Below, in pieces: positions 51,708-62,148 of a DNA stretch of 64,000 nucleotides (positions within the stretch are counted from its first letter, which is position 1; the number at the start of each line of letters is the position of its first letter). A program made the translations under genes and the position numbers. Origin of the DNA: Streptomyces sp. NBC_01264 (GTDB lineage Bacteria > Actinomycetota > Actinomycetes > Streptomycetales > Streptomycetaceae); assembly GCF_026340675.1 (NCBI RefSeq), contig NZ_JAPEOX010000001.1, positions 1,674,001 to 1,738,000 of the forward strand, in the 5' to 3' direction. The notes beneath the pieces were generated by a model. That model made no database searches, had not been told where the DNA came from, and saw only the letters and a list, made by a program, of their open reading frames with translations.

Positions 51708-52667
51708 TCAGTCGAGGACCGGGTGGGCTTCCGGGTGCTCGTCCCACCACGCCCGGTGGAAGGGGTTGTTGTCCACATTGGCCAGGTACGCGTACGCGGC
51801 GGACCGGAAGAAGAGCTCCGCCTGGCGGGCCGAGACCGCCGAGCGGTTCCAGGCGAGCCGGATGCGCCCCGTGATCGGCGCCCCGATCAGCGGCCGCATC
51901 ACCGTGCCGGGTACGGCGGGTGCGGTGGGCTGGCTGAGGGAGACGGCGCGGCCCGCGGAGATCAGGTCGTACTGCATCATGCGGTCGGTGATCCGGTAGC
52001 GCAGCGCGGGGACGAAGCCGGCTTTGGCGCAGGCCTCGACCAGCGCCTCGGGTCCGCCGTCGTCGTCCTCGACGAGTGTCATCCACTGCTCGTCGGCGAG
52101 GTCCGCGAGATCGAGGGCCTCCAGCCGGGCCAGCGGGTGCCGGGCCGACATCCGGATGCAGAAGGGCTCCTTGGGGACCAGGGTGCGGGCCGTCACGCCC
52201 GCGGGCAGCGGCACCTCGTGGTCGTTCACCTCTCCGTACACGATGACGTCGTAGCGGCCCGCGCCGAGCATCCGCACCAGGGCGGTCACCGAGTCCTCCA
52301 GGTCCACGGTGATCTCCCGGCCCGACAGGACCAGGTCCTGCCGGGCGATCAGCCCGTCGATCAGCACCAGCAGGATGCAGCCCAGGCGCAGCGGGGCGTC
52401 GGCCGTCATGGCCCGGGTCTCCGCGCCGAGCGCGTCCATCTCGCTGAGCACCCGGCGGGCCTTGGCCAGGACGAACTGGCCGAGCGGGGTGGGTTCGACC
52501 CCGAGCCGGCCCCGGACGAAGAGTTCGCCGCCGGTGACCCGCTCGATCCGGCGCAGCTGGGCGGAGAGCGCCGGCTGGGAGACCCCGAGGACCCGTGCCG
52601 CGCCCCCCAGACTTCCGGTCTCCGCTATCTGGCAGACGGCTTGCAGATGCCTCAACTCCAGCTGCAT
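51708..52667 (-). CDS. LysR-family transcriptional regulator
   Basis: 319 aa. The N-terminal winged helix is typical ([40 protein letters not shown]), followed by a two-lobed ligand-binding domain. It is divergent from the M4/M28 protease gene. In Streptomyces, LysR regulators beside secreted neutral metalloproteases commonly activate them (established), so this is the likely activator. A CATAA-N8-TTATG palindrome between them is a candidate site. Confidence 0.95.
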   Translation of the reverse strand: MQLELRHLQAVCQIAETGSLGGAARVLGVSQPALSAQLRRIERVTGGELFVRGRLGVEPTPLGQFVLAKARRVLSEMDALGAETRAMTADAPLRLGCILLVLIDGLIARQDLVLSGREITVDLEDSVTALVRMLGAGRYDVIVYGEVNDHEVPLPAGVTARTLVPKEPFCIRMSARHPLARLEALDLADLADEQWMTLVEDDDGGPEALVEACAKAGFVPALRYRITDRMMQYDLISAGRAVSLSQPTAPAVPGTVMRPLIGAPITGRIRLAWNRSAVSARQAELFFRSAAYAYLANVDNNPFHRAWWDEHPEAHPVLD

Positions 52668-52700
52668 CCCCGCAGCTTACGCAGCGTCACGCGCCCGCAC

Positions 52701-52718
52701 CATAACGCCGGTCTTATG
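52701..52718. promoter_or_regulatory. CATAA-N8-TTATG palindrome, candidate LysR site
   Basis: CATAACGCCGGTCTTATG is a perfect 5-bp interrupted inverted repeat of the LysR T-Nx-A kind. It lies 33 bp from the LysR start and 110 bp from the protease start. Confidence 0.6.
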
Positions 52719-52827
52719 TCCGCAGGGATGTCCCGAACTCGTCATGGACACGCCCATACTCGGCCGCGAACAGCCGTCCAGCCGTCCCCATCCCCATCCA
52801 CACCCCCCACACGATCGGAGTGGACTC

Positions 52828-55800
52828 TTGCAGCCCACCAGATGGATGGCCGCCCTCGCGGCCATGGTGCTGACCACGGGCCTCGCAGGCACGCTGGCCA
52901 CCACCGCCACCGCCTCGCAGAGCTCGGACCCCGCCCCGGCCACCGCCGCCGAACGGGCCGTCGCCGCGGCCGACGCGGCCGTGCGCAGCGGGCTCGACAG
53001 CCTCGTCAACTCCCCGCAGCAGCAGTACGACCGGCGCCTGGTCACCCCCTGGGTGAAGGACCTCTACTCCGTCGCGTACGAGCGCAGCTACCGCGGCCTG
53101 CCGGTCGTCGGCGGCGACGCGGTCGTGCTCGCCGACGGCCAGGGCCGGGTACGGGCCCTCCAGTCGGCCTCCGCGACCGTGATCGACGTGTCGACCACCG
53201 CGTCGTTCACGGCCAGGGCCGCCGAGGCCGTCTCGCGCGGCAAGCAGGTCAAGACCGACAAGGTGGAGAGCAGCCGGCTCGTCGTCAAGATCAAGGACGA
53301 CAAGCCGGTGCTGGCCTGGGAGACCGTCCTGATCGGACGGACCGCCAAGGCGCCGAGCAAGCTCCACGTGTTCGTGGACGCCCGCACCGGAAAGTTCGTC
53401 GACAGCTTCGACGAGGTGGTCGCGGGCAGCGGCAACAGCAAGTGGAACGGCCCGAACCCGCTGACCATCGACACCACGGCCTCGGGTGGCACGTACTCCC
53501 TGCGCGACCCGAACCGGACCGGTCTGAGCTGCGCCGACTACACCAGCGGCACGGTCTTCTCGAAGTCCTCCGACTCCTGGGGCACGGGCAACCCGACCTC
53601 CAAGGAGACCGGTTGCGTGGACCTGATGTTCGCCGCGCAGAAGCAGTGGGACATGCTGAGCCAGTGGCTCGGCCGCAACGGCGTCAACGGCAGCGGCCGC
53701 AGCTTCCCGGCCAAGGTCGGCCTGAACGACGTCAACGCGTACTGGGACGGCAGCTCCGTCAGCATCGGCCACAACAACGCCAACGAGTGGATCGCCGGCG
53801 TGGACGTGGTGGCCCACGAGTACGGGCACGCCATCGACTCCAACACCCCCGGCGGCACCAGTGGCCAGGAGTCCGGGCTCGGCGAGGCCACCGGTGACAT
53901 CTTCGGCGCGCTGACCGAGGCGTTCATCAACGAGCCCTCCCCGTACGACACTCCGGACTACACCGTCGGCGAGATGATCAACCTCGTGGGCAACGGTCCG
54001 ATCCGCAACATGTACAACCCGCCGGCCGTCAACAACGACCCGGCCTGCTACAGCTCCGCGATACCGGGCACCGAGGTGCACGCGGCCGCCGGCCCGCTGA
54101 ACCACTGGTTCTACCTGCTCGCCGAGGGCACCAGCCCGGGCGGCGGCAAGCCCAGCAGCAGCACCTGCAACCAGTCCACGCTGACCGGGGTGGGCGTCCA
54201 GAACGCCGGCAAGATCTTCTACGGCGGCATGCTGCTGAAGACCTCCAGCATGTCCTACAAAAAGTACCGGACGGCGACGCTGAGTTCCGCCAAGTCGCTG
54301 GACACCACCTGCGACCTGTTCAACAAGACCAAGGCCGCCTGGGACGCCATCAGCGTGCCCGCCCAGTCCGGTGACCCGACGTGTACCCCGAGCGGCCAGA
54401 ACAGCGACTTCTCGATGGCCCTGAACCCCTCCTCGGGCTCGGTCCAGCAGGGCGCCTCGGTCACCACCTCGGTCGCCACCGCGATCTCCACGGGCACCGC
54501 CCAGCAGGTGACCCTCAGCGCGTCCGGCCTCCCGGCCGGGGTCACCGCCTCCTTCAGCCCGGCCACCGTGCAGTCCGGCCAGTCCTCGACGCTGACGCTG
54601 ACCGCCTCCTCCAGCGCGGCTCCGGGATCCTCGACCGTCGTGGTCAAGGGCCAGGGCACCAGCCTCTCGCACACCGTCGACTACACGCTCACCGTCGGCG
54701 GCACCACTCCCACCCCCGGCGCGCCGAACATCGACGTGGCCGCCGTCCAGGCACACCTGACCCAGCTGAACACGATCGCCTCCCAGAACGGCGGCAACCG
54801 CCGCGCGGGCAGCGCCGGTTACACGGCGTCGGTGGCGTACATCAAGGGCAAGCTGCAGGCCGCCGGCTACACGGTGTCCGAGCAGAACTGCACCTCGTGC
54901 ACCTACCCGTCGAACAACCTGATCGCCGACTGGCCCGGCGGCCCCGCCGACCAGACGATCATGTTCGGCGCGCACCTCGACAGCGTCTCGGCGGGTCCGG
55001 GCATCAACGACAACGGCTCGGGCTCCGCGACCCTGCTGGAGAACGCGCTCGTCCTCGCCCAGAAGAACCCCACCATGACCAAGCACGTCCGCTTCGCCTG
55101 GTGGACCGACGAGGAGCAGGGCCTCAACGGCTCGAAGTACTACGTCAACCAGCTCACCAGCACCCAGAAGACCGCCATCAAGGCCTACTACAACTTCGAC
55201 ATGGTCGGCTCGACCAACGGCGGCTACTTCATCAACAACGTCAACTCCACCGCGGCCGCCCCGCTCAAGGCCTACTGGACCTCCCTGAACCTCGCTCCCG
55301 AGGAGAACACCGAGGGCCAGGGCCGCAGTGACGACTACTCCTTCCAGCAGGGCGGCATCCCCACCTCCGGCTACGCCGCCGGTGCCAGCGCCCGCAAGAC
55401 CTCGGCGCAGGCGACGAAGTGGGGCGGCACCGCGAACGCGGCGTACGACCCCTGCTACCACGCCTCCTGCGACACCACGAACAACATCAGCGCCACCGTC
55501 CTGGACCGCAGCGCGGACGGCGTGGCCTACACCGTCTGGAACCAGGCCGTCGGCGGCACCACCCCCGGCCCCGACTTCTCGATCAGCGCCTCCCCGGCCA
55601 CCGGCAGCGCCGCCCAGGGCGGCAGCGCCAGCTCCACGATCAACACCGCCACCACCAGTGGCGCCGCGCAGACCGTCGCCCTGTCGGTGACCGGCGCCCC
55701 CGCCGGCACGACGGCCTCGCTGAGCCCGTCCTCGGTCCAGTCGGGCAGCTCCTCCACGCTCTCCGTCCAGGTCGGCGCGAGCACCGCGCCCGGCACCTAC

Positions 55801-56331
55801 ACCCTGACCGTCACCGGCTCGGGCTCGGTCAGCCACACCACCACCTACACCCTGACCGTCACGGGCACCGGCCCCTCCTGCACCCCGCGCCAGCTCGTGG
55901 CAAACGGCGGGTTCGAGAGCGGCACCACCCCGTGGACGACCACCACGAACGTCATCACCAACCAGGCCGGACAGGCCCCGCACGGCGGCACGTACAAGGC
56001 CTGGCTCAACGGCTACGGCACGGCCCGCACGGACAGCGCCTCCCAGTCCGTGACCATCCCGACCGGCTGCTCCTCGTACCAGCTCGGTTTCTACCTGCAC
56101 ATCGACACCGCCGAGACCGAGAACACGGTCTACGACACCTTCACGGTCTCGGTGGGCGGCCAGACGCTGGCGACCCTGTCCAACGTGAACGCGGCCTCCG
56201 GCTACCAGCTCAAGACGTACGACGTCTCCCGGTTCGCCGGCCAGAGCGTCACCCTGAAGTTCCAGGGCGTGGAGGACGCCTCCCTGCAGACCTCCTTCGT
56301 CGTGGACGACGTCACCCTCCAGGTGAGCTGA
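52828..56331 (+). CDS. Secreted double metalloprotease: M4 (thermolysin) plus M28 aminopeptidase
   Basis: 1167 aa from TTG 52828 with GGAG seven bases upstream; ATG 52744 is possible but lacks a signal-peptide logic. Signal peptide (about 1-31) and a propeptide (about 40-190, [28 protein letters not shown]) precede an M4 domain with HEYGH (about residues 330-334) and third ligand Glu in [17 protein letters not shown]/Ig-like linker ([12 protein letters not shown]) leads to an M28 domain with metal ligands in GAHLDS (about 714), INDNGSGSA and [11 protein letters not shown] second copy of the linker ([12 protein letters not shown]) and a C-terminal beta-sandwich ([14 protein letters not shown] to the end) follow. 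Endo- and aminopeptidase in one chain would release amino acids from protein directly. Confidence 0.93.
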   Translation: MQPTRWMAALAAMVLTTGLAGTLATTATASQSSDPAPATAAERAVAAADAAVRSGLDSLVNSPQQQYDRRLVTPWVKDLYSVAYERSYRGLPVVGGDAVVLADGQGRVRALQSASATVIDVSTTASFTARAAEAVSRGKQVKTDKVESSRLVVKIKDDKPVLAWETVLIGRTAKAPSKLHVFVDARTGKFVDSFDEVVAGSGNSKWNGPNPLTIDTTASGGTYSLRDPNRTGLSCADYTSGTVFSKSSDSWGTGNPTSKETGCVDLMFAAQKQWDMLSQWLGRNGVNGSGRSFPAKVGLNDVNAYWDGSSVSIGHNNANEWIAGVDVVAHEYGHAIDSNTPGGTSGQESGLGEATGDIFGALTEAFINEPSPYDTPDYTVGEMINLVGNGPIRNMYNPPAVNNDPACYSSAIPGTEVHAAAGPLNHWFYLLAEGTSPGGGKPSSSTCNQSTLTGVGVQNAGKIFYGGMLLKTSSMSYKKYRTATLSSAKSLDTTCDLFNKTKAAWDAISVPAQSGDPTCTPSGQNSDFSMALNPSSGSVQQGASVTTSVATAISTGTAQQVTLSASGLPAGVTASFSPATVQSGQSSTLTLTASSSAAPGSSTVVVKGQGTSLSHTVDYTLTVGGTTPTPGAPNIDVAAVQAHLTQLNTIASQNGGNRRAGSAGYTASVAYIKGKLQAAGYTVSEQNCTSCTYPSNNLIADWPGGPADQTIMFGAHLDSVSAGPGINDNGSGSATLLENALVLAQKNPTMTKHVRFAWWTDEEQGLNGSKYYVNQLTSTQKTAIKAYYNFDMVGSTNGGYFINNVNSTAAAPLKAYWTSLNLAPEENTEGQGRSDDYSFQQGGIPTSGYAAGASARKTSAQATKWGGTANAAYDPCYHASCDTTNNISATVLDRSADGVAYTVWNQAVGGTTPGPDFSISASPATGSAAQGGSASSTINTATTSGAAQTVALSVTGAPAGTTASLSPSSVQSGSSSTLSVQVGASTAPGTYTLTVTGSGSVSHTTTYTLTVTGTGPSCTPRQLVANGGFESGTTPWTTTTNVITNQAGQAPHGGTYKAWLNGYGTARTDSASQSVTIPTGCSSYQLGFYLHIDTAETENTVYDTFTVSVGGQTLATLSNVNAASGYQLKTYDVSRFAGQSVTLKFQGVEDASLQTSFVVDDVTLQVS

Positions 56332-56358
56332 CGCCACCGGCACCCTGAGCACCACCCT

Positions 56359-56399
56359 GGCGGCACCCGCCCCGGCCCACGGCCGGAGCGGGTGCCGCC
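56359..56399 (+). terminator. Long hairpin terminator of the protease gene
   Basis: GGCGGCACCCGCCCCGGCC and GGCCGGAGCGGGTGCCGCC pair with one mismatch around CAC. Confidence 0.85.
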
Positions 56400-56411
56400 C
56401 GGCCGTGGGCG

Positions 56412-57554
56412 GTGTATGCAGGAGGCATGGACCCCTCAGCGCCGCACCCACGCACCAGCCGGTTCCGGGAATCGCGCGCGGTACTGCTGGCGGTCCCGTT
56501 CCTGCTGATCGCCGCCGTGACGGTGGTGGACGTCCTGGCCCCGCCGGACGTCCACCTGGGTCCCTTCCTGGTCGCCGCCCCCGCTCTCACCGCCTCCTTC
56601 GCCGGGCCCCGGACGACCGGGCTCGTCGGCGCCGTGGCGGTCCTCGCGCAGGTGGGGGTGGCGATCGCGCGCACCTCCCTGACGGACCTCAACCACACCT
56701 TCCAGATCATCGCCCTCGTCCTGATCTCGGCCTTCGTCACCTTCTTCGCACACTTGCGCGAAGTGCACGAGCGCCAGCTCACCCGCCTTCGCTCCGTGGC
56801 CGTGGCGGCGCAGCAGGTGGTCCTACGACCGCTGCGCGACCGGATGGGCCCGCTGCGGATCGCCTCGGTGTACCTGTCGGCCGAGGCCGAGGCGCAGATC
56901 GGCGGCGACCTGTACGCGGCCGCCCGCACCGCCGAAGGCACCCGGCTGCTCATCGGGGACGTCCGCGGCAAGGGGCTGGAGGCGGTCGGGGAGGCGTCCG
57001 TCGTCCTCGGAGCCTTCCGGGCCGCGGCCCACCTGGCGGCCGACCTGCCCGGCCTGGTGGGCTACCTGGAGGCCGCCGTGGCCGCCGACCCGGACCGGGG
57101 CGCGGAAGGCTCCTGGGGCCCCGGACGCCCGGACGAGGGGTTCACCACCGCAGCCGTGCTCGACATCCCCGACGGCGAGCCCTCACTGCGGCTGGTCAGC
57201 TGCGGGCACCCGCCGCCGCTGCTGCTGCGCGGGGGCCGGGCCGTCCCGCTCCAGGTGGACCACCCGGCGCCGCCGCTGGGTCTGGCCGAGCTGGCGGACA
57301 CCGGGTTCACCGCGCAGCCCTTCGCCTTCGAGCCGGGGGACGTGGTGCTGCTGTACACGGACGGCGTCATCGAGGCCCGCGACGCGTCGGGGGCCTTCTA
57401 CCCGCTGCCGGAGCGGGCCGCGGACTGGCCCGGAGACGGCCCGGAGGCCCTCCTGCGCCACCTCTGCGCGGACCTCCTGGCCCACACCCCGAACGGCCTC
57501 CTGGGCGACGACGCGGCGATGGTGGCCATCGAGCGCGTGGGCCCCGTGCCGTGA
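56412..57554 (+). CDS. Membrane-bound PP2C/SpoIIE phosphatase
   Basis: 380 aa from GTG 56412; ATG 56427 has GGAGG but only one base of spacing. Three to four helices fill the first 115 residues (VLLAVPFLLIAAVTVVDVL, LVGAVAVLAQVGVAI, FQIIALVLISAFVTFF). The phosphatase domain follows with metal ligands in IGGDLYAAA and GDVRGKGLEA, CGHPPPLLL, LYTDGVIEA and GDDAAMV. It dephosphorylates a cytoplasmic partner, usually an anti-anti-sigma factor, in response to a membrane signal. Confidence 0.94.
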   Translation: MYAGGMDPSAPHPRTSRFRESRAVLLAVPFLLIAAVTVVDVLAPPDVHLGPFLVAAPALTASFAGPRTTGLVGAVAVLAQVGVAIARTSLTDLNHTFQIIALVLISAFVTFFAHLREVHERQLTRLRSVAVAAQQVVLRPLRDRMGPLRIASVYLSAEAEAQIGGDLYAAARTAEGTRLLIGDVRGKGLEAVGEASVVLGAFRAAAHLAADLPGLVGYLEAAVAADPDRGAEGSWGPGRPDEGFTTAAVLDIPDGEPSLRLVSCGHPPPLLLRGGRAVPLQVDHPAPPLGLAELADTGFTAQPFAFEPGDVVLLYTDGVIEARDASGAFYPLPERAADWPGDGPEALLRHLCADLLAHTPNGLLGDDAAMVAIERVGPVP

Positions 57555-57587
57555 GCGGGGACCCGTCCGGTGGACGGGTCCCCGCTC
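57553..57587. terminator. Perfect 16-bp bidirectional terminator
   Basis: GAGCGGGGACCCGTCC and GGACGGGTCCCCGCTC flank GGT between two convergent genes. It begins inside the stop codon of the phosphatase gene. Confidence 0.9.
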
Positions 57588-57603
57588 GGGCTCGCCTCGA
57601 AGC

Positions 57604-59172
57604 TCAGCGGCCGTCGCGGACCGCGACGATGCCGTTGAAGACGCCGACGTAGGCGGTCCCGTCGGGGCCCAGCGTGATCGGGGCCCAGTTGTTGTCGTAC
57701 AGCGGGCCGGTGCCGGTCAGCTGGCGCCAGCGGCGCTCGCCGGTGCGGAAGTCGACGGCCGTGAGGTACCAGGCGTCGATCCCCCAGACGTTCGGCTCCT
57801 TCTCGTAGAAGTACAGCAGCCCGTTCGCGGTGGAGAGCTTCGGGACCACGGAGGGCGAGCGGATCGCGCTCTGCCAGACCGTGTCGCAGCCGCTGCCGTC
57901 GGCGCGGACGTCGATGCGGCTAACGCCGCCGACGACCGACTTGCCGAGGACCAGCGAGGTGACGTTCTCGTAGCCGTAGTTGTTCTCGACGACGATGCTG
58001 TTGCCCCAGGTGATCAGGGAGTTGTCGGTGGTCGAGGCGCCGGACTGGAAGACCGGGACCTTGCACACCAGGCGCTGCCCCTCGGGGACGTCCAGGCCCC
58101 GCTTGAAGACCAGGACGTTCATCCGGTCGTCGGCGTTGTCGGTGATCGCGACATAGCCGTCGCCGAAGAGGTCCGGGGTGGTGCCCGAGCCCTGGTTGAC
58201 CGAGCCGGGCTTGGTTCCCGTACCCCGGTCGTAGGTCTGGCGCCACTGCGCGACGGGGGTGCCGTCGGCCGAGGCGGCGAAGCTGTACAGCGCGTGGTCG
58301 GTGACGATGGAGACGCCGTCCTCGCCGACCGAGAAGGAGTTCTGGATCTCCTCCCCCGGCAGCCGGATCGAGCGGATCACCGAGGTCGCCGGGTCCACGG
58401 TGCCGACGCGGCCCTGGCGGGTGACCCACCAGATGCGGCCGTTCCAGTCGGGCATCACCGAGGTGACGGGGTCACAGGTGCCGGTGGGCCACAGGTTGGT
58501 CCAGTCGACGCAGTCGTGCGGGACCTGGCCGGTGAGGTCCCAGTCGTTGTCGACCGTGAACTGCCAGCTTCCGTCCGCCTTCTGGGCGTGCGAGAGGCGC
58601 AGGACGTGCTGGCGGGAGTCGGCCAGCACCGCCCGGTCCTGGTTGTCCAGGTAGAAGTAGGCACCGCCGGAGGTGTCCTTGAAGATCTTCGAGAAGTCGA
58701 GCGAGGTGATCGCCTGGACCGTCGAGGAACGCTGCGGGAGCTGGTACTCCGCGAGCGTGGCGAGCGTACGGGGCTCCAGCAGTTTGACCTTGAAGCCGCC
58801 GAAGGTGCCGCAGACCGTGACCAGCCGGCCGCCCGAGTCGAAGGTGGCGGTGGCGCATTCCCCGCCGAGGGCGGCGATCTTCTCGCTGGTCACCTCCGGG
58901 TCCTTGCCGAGCGGTCCCGACCAGGGCGAGGTGGCGCTGCCCGCCGCGTCGGAGTGCATGCCGCTGCGGCCGTTGGGCGCGAGGAAGGGGTGCTGCGGCG
59001 GGGCCTCGCCGGGGAGCGGGGCGGCGGTGGCGGGGCCGCCCTGGTAGTGGCTGATCAAGCGGCGGCCCGGGGCCAGGGGTATCTCCTCGGCGGCGGCCGG
59101 CGAGACCCCGTACAACACCGCACATGCGGCGAGAGCGGGTGCCACGGCGCAGTTCAGCGCTCTTCGGAACAT
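57604..59172 (-). CDS. Secreted propeller-like protein of unknown function
   Basis: 522 aa, ATG 59172 with GAGGAGG upstream. The signal peptide ends PAAAEE. The mature part has repeated strand motifs with YFYLDNQDRAVLAD, GRIWWVTRQGRVGTVDPATS, VSIVTDHALYSFAASADG, GDGYVAITDNAD and GPDGTAYVGVFNGIVAV, as in quinoprotein/YncE-like beta propellers. No catalytic motif recognised. It may bind or sense an extracellular ligand. It is alone, between a bidirectional terminator and a small membrane gene. Confidence 0.88.
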   Translation of the reverse strand: MFRRALNCAVAPALAACAVLYGVSPAAAEEIPLAPGRRLISHYQGGPATAAPLPGEAPPQHPFLAPNGRSGMHSDAAGSATSPWSGPLGKDPEVTSEKIAALGGECATATFDSGGRLVTVCGTFGGFKVKLLEPRTLATLAEYQLPQRSSTVQAITSLDFSKIFKDTSGGAYFYLDNQDRAVLADSRQHVLRLSHAQKADGSWQFTVDNDWDLTGQVPHDCVDWTNLWPTGTCDPVTSVMPDWNGRIWWVTRQGRVGTVDPATSVIRSIRLPGEEIQNSFSVGEDGVSIVTDHALYSFAASADGTPVAQWRQTYDRGTGTKPGSVNQGSGTTPDLFGDGYVAITDNADDRMNVLVFKRGLDVPEGQRLVCKVPVFQSGASTTDNSLITWGNSIVVENNYGYENVTSLVLGKSVVGGVSRIDVRADGSGCDTVWQSAIRSPSVVPKLSTANGLLYFYEKEPNVWGIDAWYLTAVDFRTGERRWRQLTGTGPLYDNNWAPITLGPDGTAYVGVFNGIVAVRDGR

Positions 59173-59336
59173 CCGGACTTCCTCCTCATCCTCGACTGTC
59201 CTCGACTGCCGAAGGGTTCTATTGACATTGCGTCTGACATCGCGCCGGGGCCAGACGCTAGATCGCACTGCCTGAGGAGTCCATGGAAGAGCCGGATGAT
59301 TCACGAAGGCGCAACAGTTGATCAATTGACGGGGCG

Positions 59337-59531
59337 TCAGGGTTTGAAGCCGCTGACCACCCCGGCCGTGGCCGAGACCCCGTTGTGGATGGTCTGCGCG
59401 AGGCTGCTGCTCGCGAGGTAGAAGCCGAGCAGGACGCAGACGAGCGCGTGCGAGAACTTGAGGCCGCCACCACGCAGGAAGATCCACGCGAGGACGAGGA
59501 GCAGGACGAGGACGGAGAGGGAGATCACCAT
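59337..59531 (-). CDS. 64-aa two-helix membrane protein
   Basis: Two hydrophobic helices (ISLSVLVLLLVLAWIFL and ALVCVLLGFYLASSSLA) are joined by RGGGLKFSH, and a short tail ends GVVSGFKP. An ideal AAGGAGG ribosome site lies 5 bases before the ATG, so it is highly translated if transcribed. Similar small proteins are widespread in Streptomyces, but I do not know a function. Confidence 0.85.
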   Translation of the reverse strand: MVISLSVLVLLLVLAWIFLRGGGLKFSHALVCVLLGFYLASSSLAQTIHNGVSATAGVVSGFKP

Positions 59532-59631
59532 CGGAACACCTCCTTACGCGCCGCCATGGTGGCGCAGCGGGAGGGCCCTTCGGGCGAAACCCGTGTCCGC
59601 CAAACGGGTGTTGACCGTCCGTGACCGGCGA

Positions 59632-60291
59632 TCAGTCCTTGACGATCTCCTCCCAGTGAGCCGTTCGCGCGCACCAGCGTCCGAGCAGGACGGGATCGTG
59701 CCCCACCGCCAGCAGGCCCGCGCCGGACTCCGCGCGGTACTCCTCCACCACGCCGACCAGCGCGGCCGTGGTGGACGCGTCGAGCATGGCGGTCATCTCG
59801 TCGCACACCAGCCAGCGCGGCCGCAGAACCAACGCCCTGGCCACACAGGCCCGTTGCAGCTGCCCGTCGCTGACCTCGTGGGGCCGCCGGCCGAGCAGGT
59901 CCGCGCCGAGGCCGACCCGGCCCGCCAACTCGGGTACGACGGCCTCGATTTCGCTACGCCGACCGGTCGCGCGGAGCGGTTCGGCGACGAGCTCGCGCAG
60001 TGTGAGCCGGGGATCCGCCGCCAGCCGGGGCTGCTGGAAGACCATGCCGACCGAGGTGCGCAGGGCGCGCGGCGCCCGGTGCCGGAAGCCGGGCACGGCG
60101 CGGCCGTCGAAGGCCACGGTCCCCCGCTCGGGCCGGTGCAGCAGGGCGGCGACCCTGGCCAGCGTGGACTTCCCGCAGCCGCTGGGGCCCAGCAGTCCGA
60201 GGGATTCCCCGGGGGCGAGGCTCAGGTGGGCGTCCCGTACGACGGGGGCCCGGCGGTCGTAGCCGGCGGTGATGCCGGTCAGCTCAAGCAT
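59632..60291 (-). CDS. Peptide/nickel-type ABC ATPase (DppF position)
   Basis: 219 aa, shorter than DppF (about 320), lacking the C-terminal oligopeptide-binding extension. Walker [10 protein letters not shown] is intact. The signature is VSDGQ instead of LSGGQ, and Walker B is WLVCDEMTAMLD instead of LLLDEPTSALD. The switch His is in AVGHDPVLLG. The ATG lies 8 bp inside the previous gene. It closes the operon. Confidence 0.92.
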   Translation of the reverse strand: MLELTGITAGYDRRAPVVRDAHLSLAPGESLGLLGPSGCGKSTLARVAALLHRPERGTVAFDGRAVPGFRHRAPRALRTSVGMVFQQPRLAADPRLTLRELVAEPLRATGRRSEIEAVVPELAGRVGLGADLLGRRPHEVSDGQLQRACVARALVLRPRWLVCDEMTAMLDASTTAALVGVVEEYRAESGAGLLAVGHDPVLLGRWCARTAHWEEIVKD

Positions 60292-61270
60292 GGTGGCAGG
60301 CCACCCCTTCGGTGAGCGCGGGCCGCTCGGCCCGGCAGCGGGAGTCGGCGCGCGGACAGCGCGCGGCGAAGGCGCAGCCGGCCGGGAGCGCGCCGAGCTC
60401 GGGCGGGGCGCCCGGAACCGGGGTGAAGGCCCGCTCGGGGAGGGCGTCGAGGAGTCCGCGCGCGTAGGGGTGACGGGGGCCCGGAACGCCGAAGAAGGCT
60501 CCGGCGGGGGCGGTTTCCACGATGCGGCCCGCGTACATGACGGCCACGGTGTCGGCGATGCGGTGGGCCGCCGCGAGGTCGTGCGTGATCATCAGCAGCG
60601 CGCGCCCGGCGTCCCGGGTGTGGGCGCGCAGCTCGTCGACCGTGAGGTGGACCAGGTCCCGGTCGAGGCCGGTGGTCGGCTCGTCGGCGAGCAGCAGGGG
60701 CGCGTCGCCGATCAGCGCGAGCGCGGTGGCGGCCCGTTGGGCGAGCCCGCCGGAGAGCTCGTGGGGATGGCGGTCGAGGTGGGTGGCGGGGAAGGACACC
60801 CGCTCGGCCGCCGCTTCGGCGGCCTCGCGCAGCGCCGCCCCGGCCGTCCCCTTCAGCTCGCGGACGGTCTCCTCGAGGTGGGAGCGGATGGTGCGGACCG
60901 GGGTGAGGTGCGCGGCGGGGCTCTGCGGGACCAGCGCGACGCGGCGGCCCCGGATGCTGCGAGCGAGGGTGCGCTCGTCGAGGGCGAGCAGGTCGGTCCC
61001 GTCGGCGAGCCGGGCGGCGCCGGCGGTCTCGGCGTTGCCGGGGAGCAGGCCGAGGAGGGCTGAGGCGAGCACGGACTTGCCGCAGCCGCTCTCGCCGACG
61101 AGGGCGAGGCATTCGCCGGGGGCCAGGGCGAGGGTGGCTCCGGTGACGGCCTCGACGTACCGGCCGCCGCGCATGCGGAAGCGGACGGAGAGGCGGTCCA
61201 GTGCTAGCACGGGCGGGGCGGACGCGGGGCCGGGTTCCGGAGCCGGCTCCGCGGGGACGGGGGTCTTCAC
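60284..61270 (-). CDS. Peptide/nickel-type ABC ATPase (DppD position)
   Basis: 328 aa from GTG 61270 (GTGA overlap with the permease stop). Walker A GESGCGKSV, signature ELSGGLAQR, Walker B LLLADEPTTGLD and switch His in ITHDLAAAHR are present. The C-terminus has the family's CAFAARCPRADSRC cysteine motif, an iron-sulfur or structural element in the Dpp/Opp group. It starts with about 20 Pro/Ala residues. Confidence 0.95.
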   Translation of the reverse strand: MKTPVPAEPAPEPGPASAPPVLALDRLSVRFRMRGGRYVEAVTGATLALAPGECLALVGESGCGKSVLASALLGLLPGNAETAGAARLADGTDLLALDERTLARSIRGRRVALVPQSPAAHLTPVRTIRSHLEETVRELKGTAGAALREAAEAAAERVSFPATHLDRHPHELSGGLAQRAATALALIGDAPLLLADEPTTGLDRDLVHLTVDELRAHTRDAGRALLMITHDLAAAHRIADTVAVMYAGRIVETAPAGAFFGVPGPRHPYARGLLDALPERAFTPVPGAPPELGALPAGCAFAARCPRADSRCRAERPALTEGVACHHA

Positions 61271-62148
61271 AGGCTGAGCTCCGAGCGGCGGCGGGGGTTG
61301 AGGCGCTCGCGCCAGGCGCCCGCGAGGCCGGCGATGGCCAGGGTCGGGACGATCAGGAGGAGCCCGGGGAAGAGCGTGGGCCACCAGTCGCCGGCGAGCA
61401 GCGAACCGCGGGCCGTCTGGACCAGGTTGCCCAGGCTCGCCTGGTGCGCCGGCAGGCCGAGGCCGAGGAAGGACAGGGCCGACTCGTGCCACATGGCGTG
61501 CGGGACCATCAGGACGGCCGCGAGGCCCGCCTGCGGCAGGACTCCGGGCACGAGGTGGCGTACGGTCACCCGCCACCGCGAGGCGCCGCCCGAGACGGCC
61601 GCGTCCAGATAGGGCCGCGAGCGCAGCGAGAGGACTTCCGCGCGGACGATGCGGGCCGTGGACAGCCAGTGGGTCAGGGCCACGGAGACGACCACAGGCC
61701 ACACCCCCGGCCGGAACATCGCGACGATGAAGATGCCGAGCAGCAGGTGCGGGATCGAGGACAGCGCGTCCACCACGCGCATGACGCACCGGTCCGGCCA
61801 CCCGCCGAGCGCCCCGGCGAGCGCGCCGACCGCCGTGCCGAGGACGCTGGCGACCAGCGCCGCCACCAGCCCGACCAGCAGCGAGACGCGCAGCCCGTAC
61901 ACGCAGCGCAGCAGCAGGTCGCGGCCCACGTCGTCGGTGCCGAAGGGATGGGCCCAGGAGGGCGGCAGGAGCTTTGCCGACAAGTCGACCGCCTGCTGGT
62001 CGAGCCGGACCAGCGGCGGCACGAGCAGCACTGCCAGCGCGATCAGTACGACGATCACCGCCGAGGTCCGCACCCGCAGGTTCCGGGTGGAGCCGCGGTC
62101 GCGGCCGTGGGAGCGCCAGAGCAGCGGCGCCGGGGTCGTGTCAGCCAT
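61267..62148 (-). CDS. Peptide/nickel-type ABC permease (DppC position)
   Basis: 293 aa, six helices. After helix 1 it shows HPFGTDDVGRDLLLRCVYG, the DppC mark, and the EAA loop is AAVSGGASRWRVTVRHLVPG. LSFLGLGLPAH near the end is also conserved. The start lies 8 bp within the DppB-type gene. Confidence 0.95.
   Translation of the reverse strand: MADTTPAPLLWRSHGRDRGSTRNLRVRTSAVIVVLIALAVLLVPPLVRLDQQAVDLSAKLLPPSWAHPFGTDDVGRDLLLRCVYGLRVSLLVGLVAALVASVLGTAVGALAGALGGWPDRCVMRVVDALSSIPHLLLGIFIVAMFRPGVWPVVVSVALTHWLSTARIVRAEVLSLRSRPYLDAAVSGGASRWRVTVRHLVPGVLPQAGLAAVLMVPHAMWHESALSFLGLGLPAHQASLGNLVQTARGSLLAGDWWPTLFPGLLLIVPTLAIAGLAGAWRERLNPRRRSELSL

Noticed and set aside
52714..56451. Open frame of about 1245 codons on the minus strand
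   Set aside because: It mirrors the M4/M28 protease in antisense, with repetitive Gly/Val/Arg composition and no motif.
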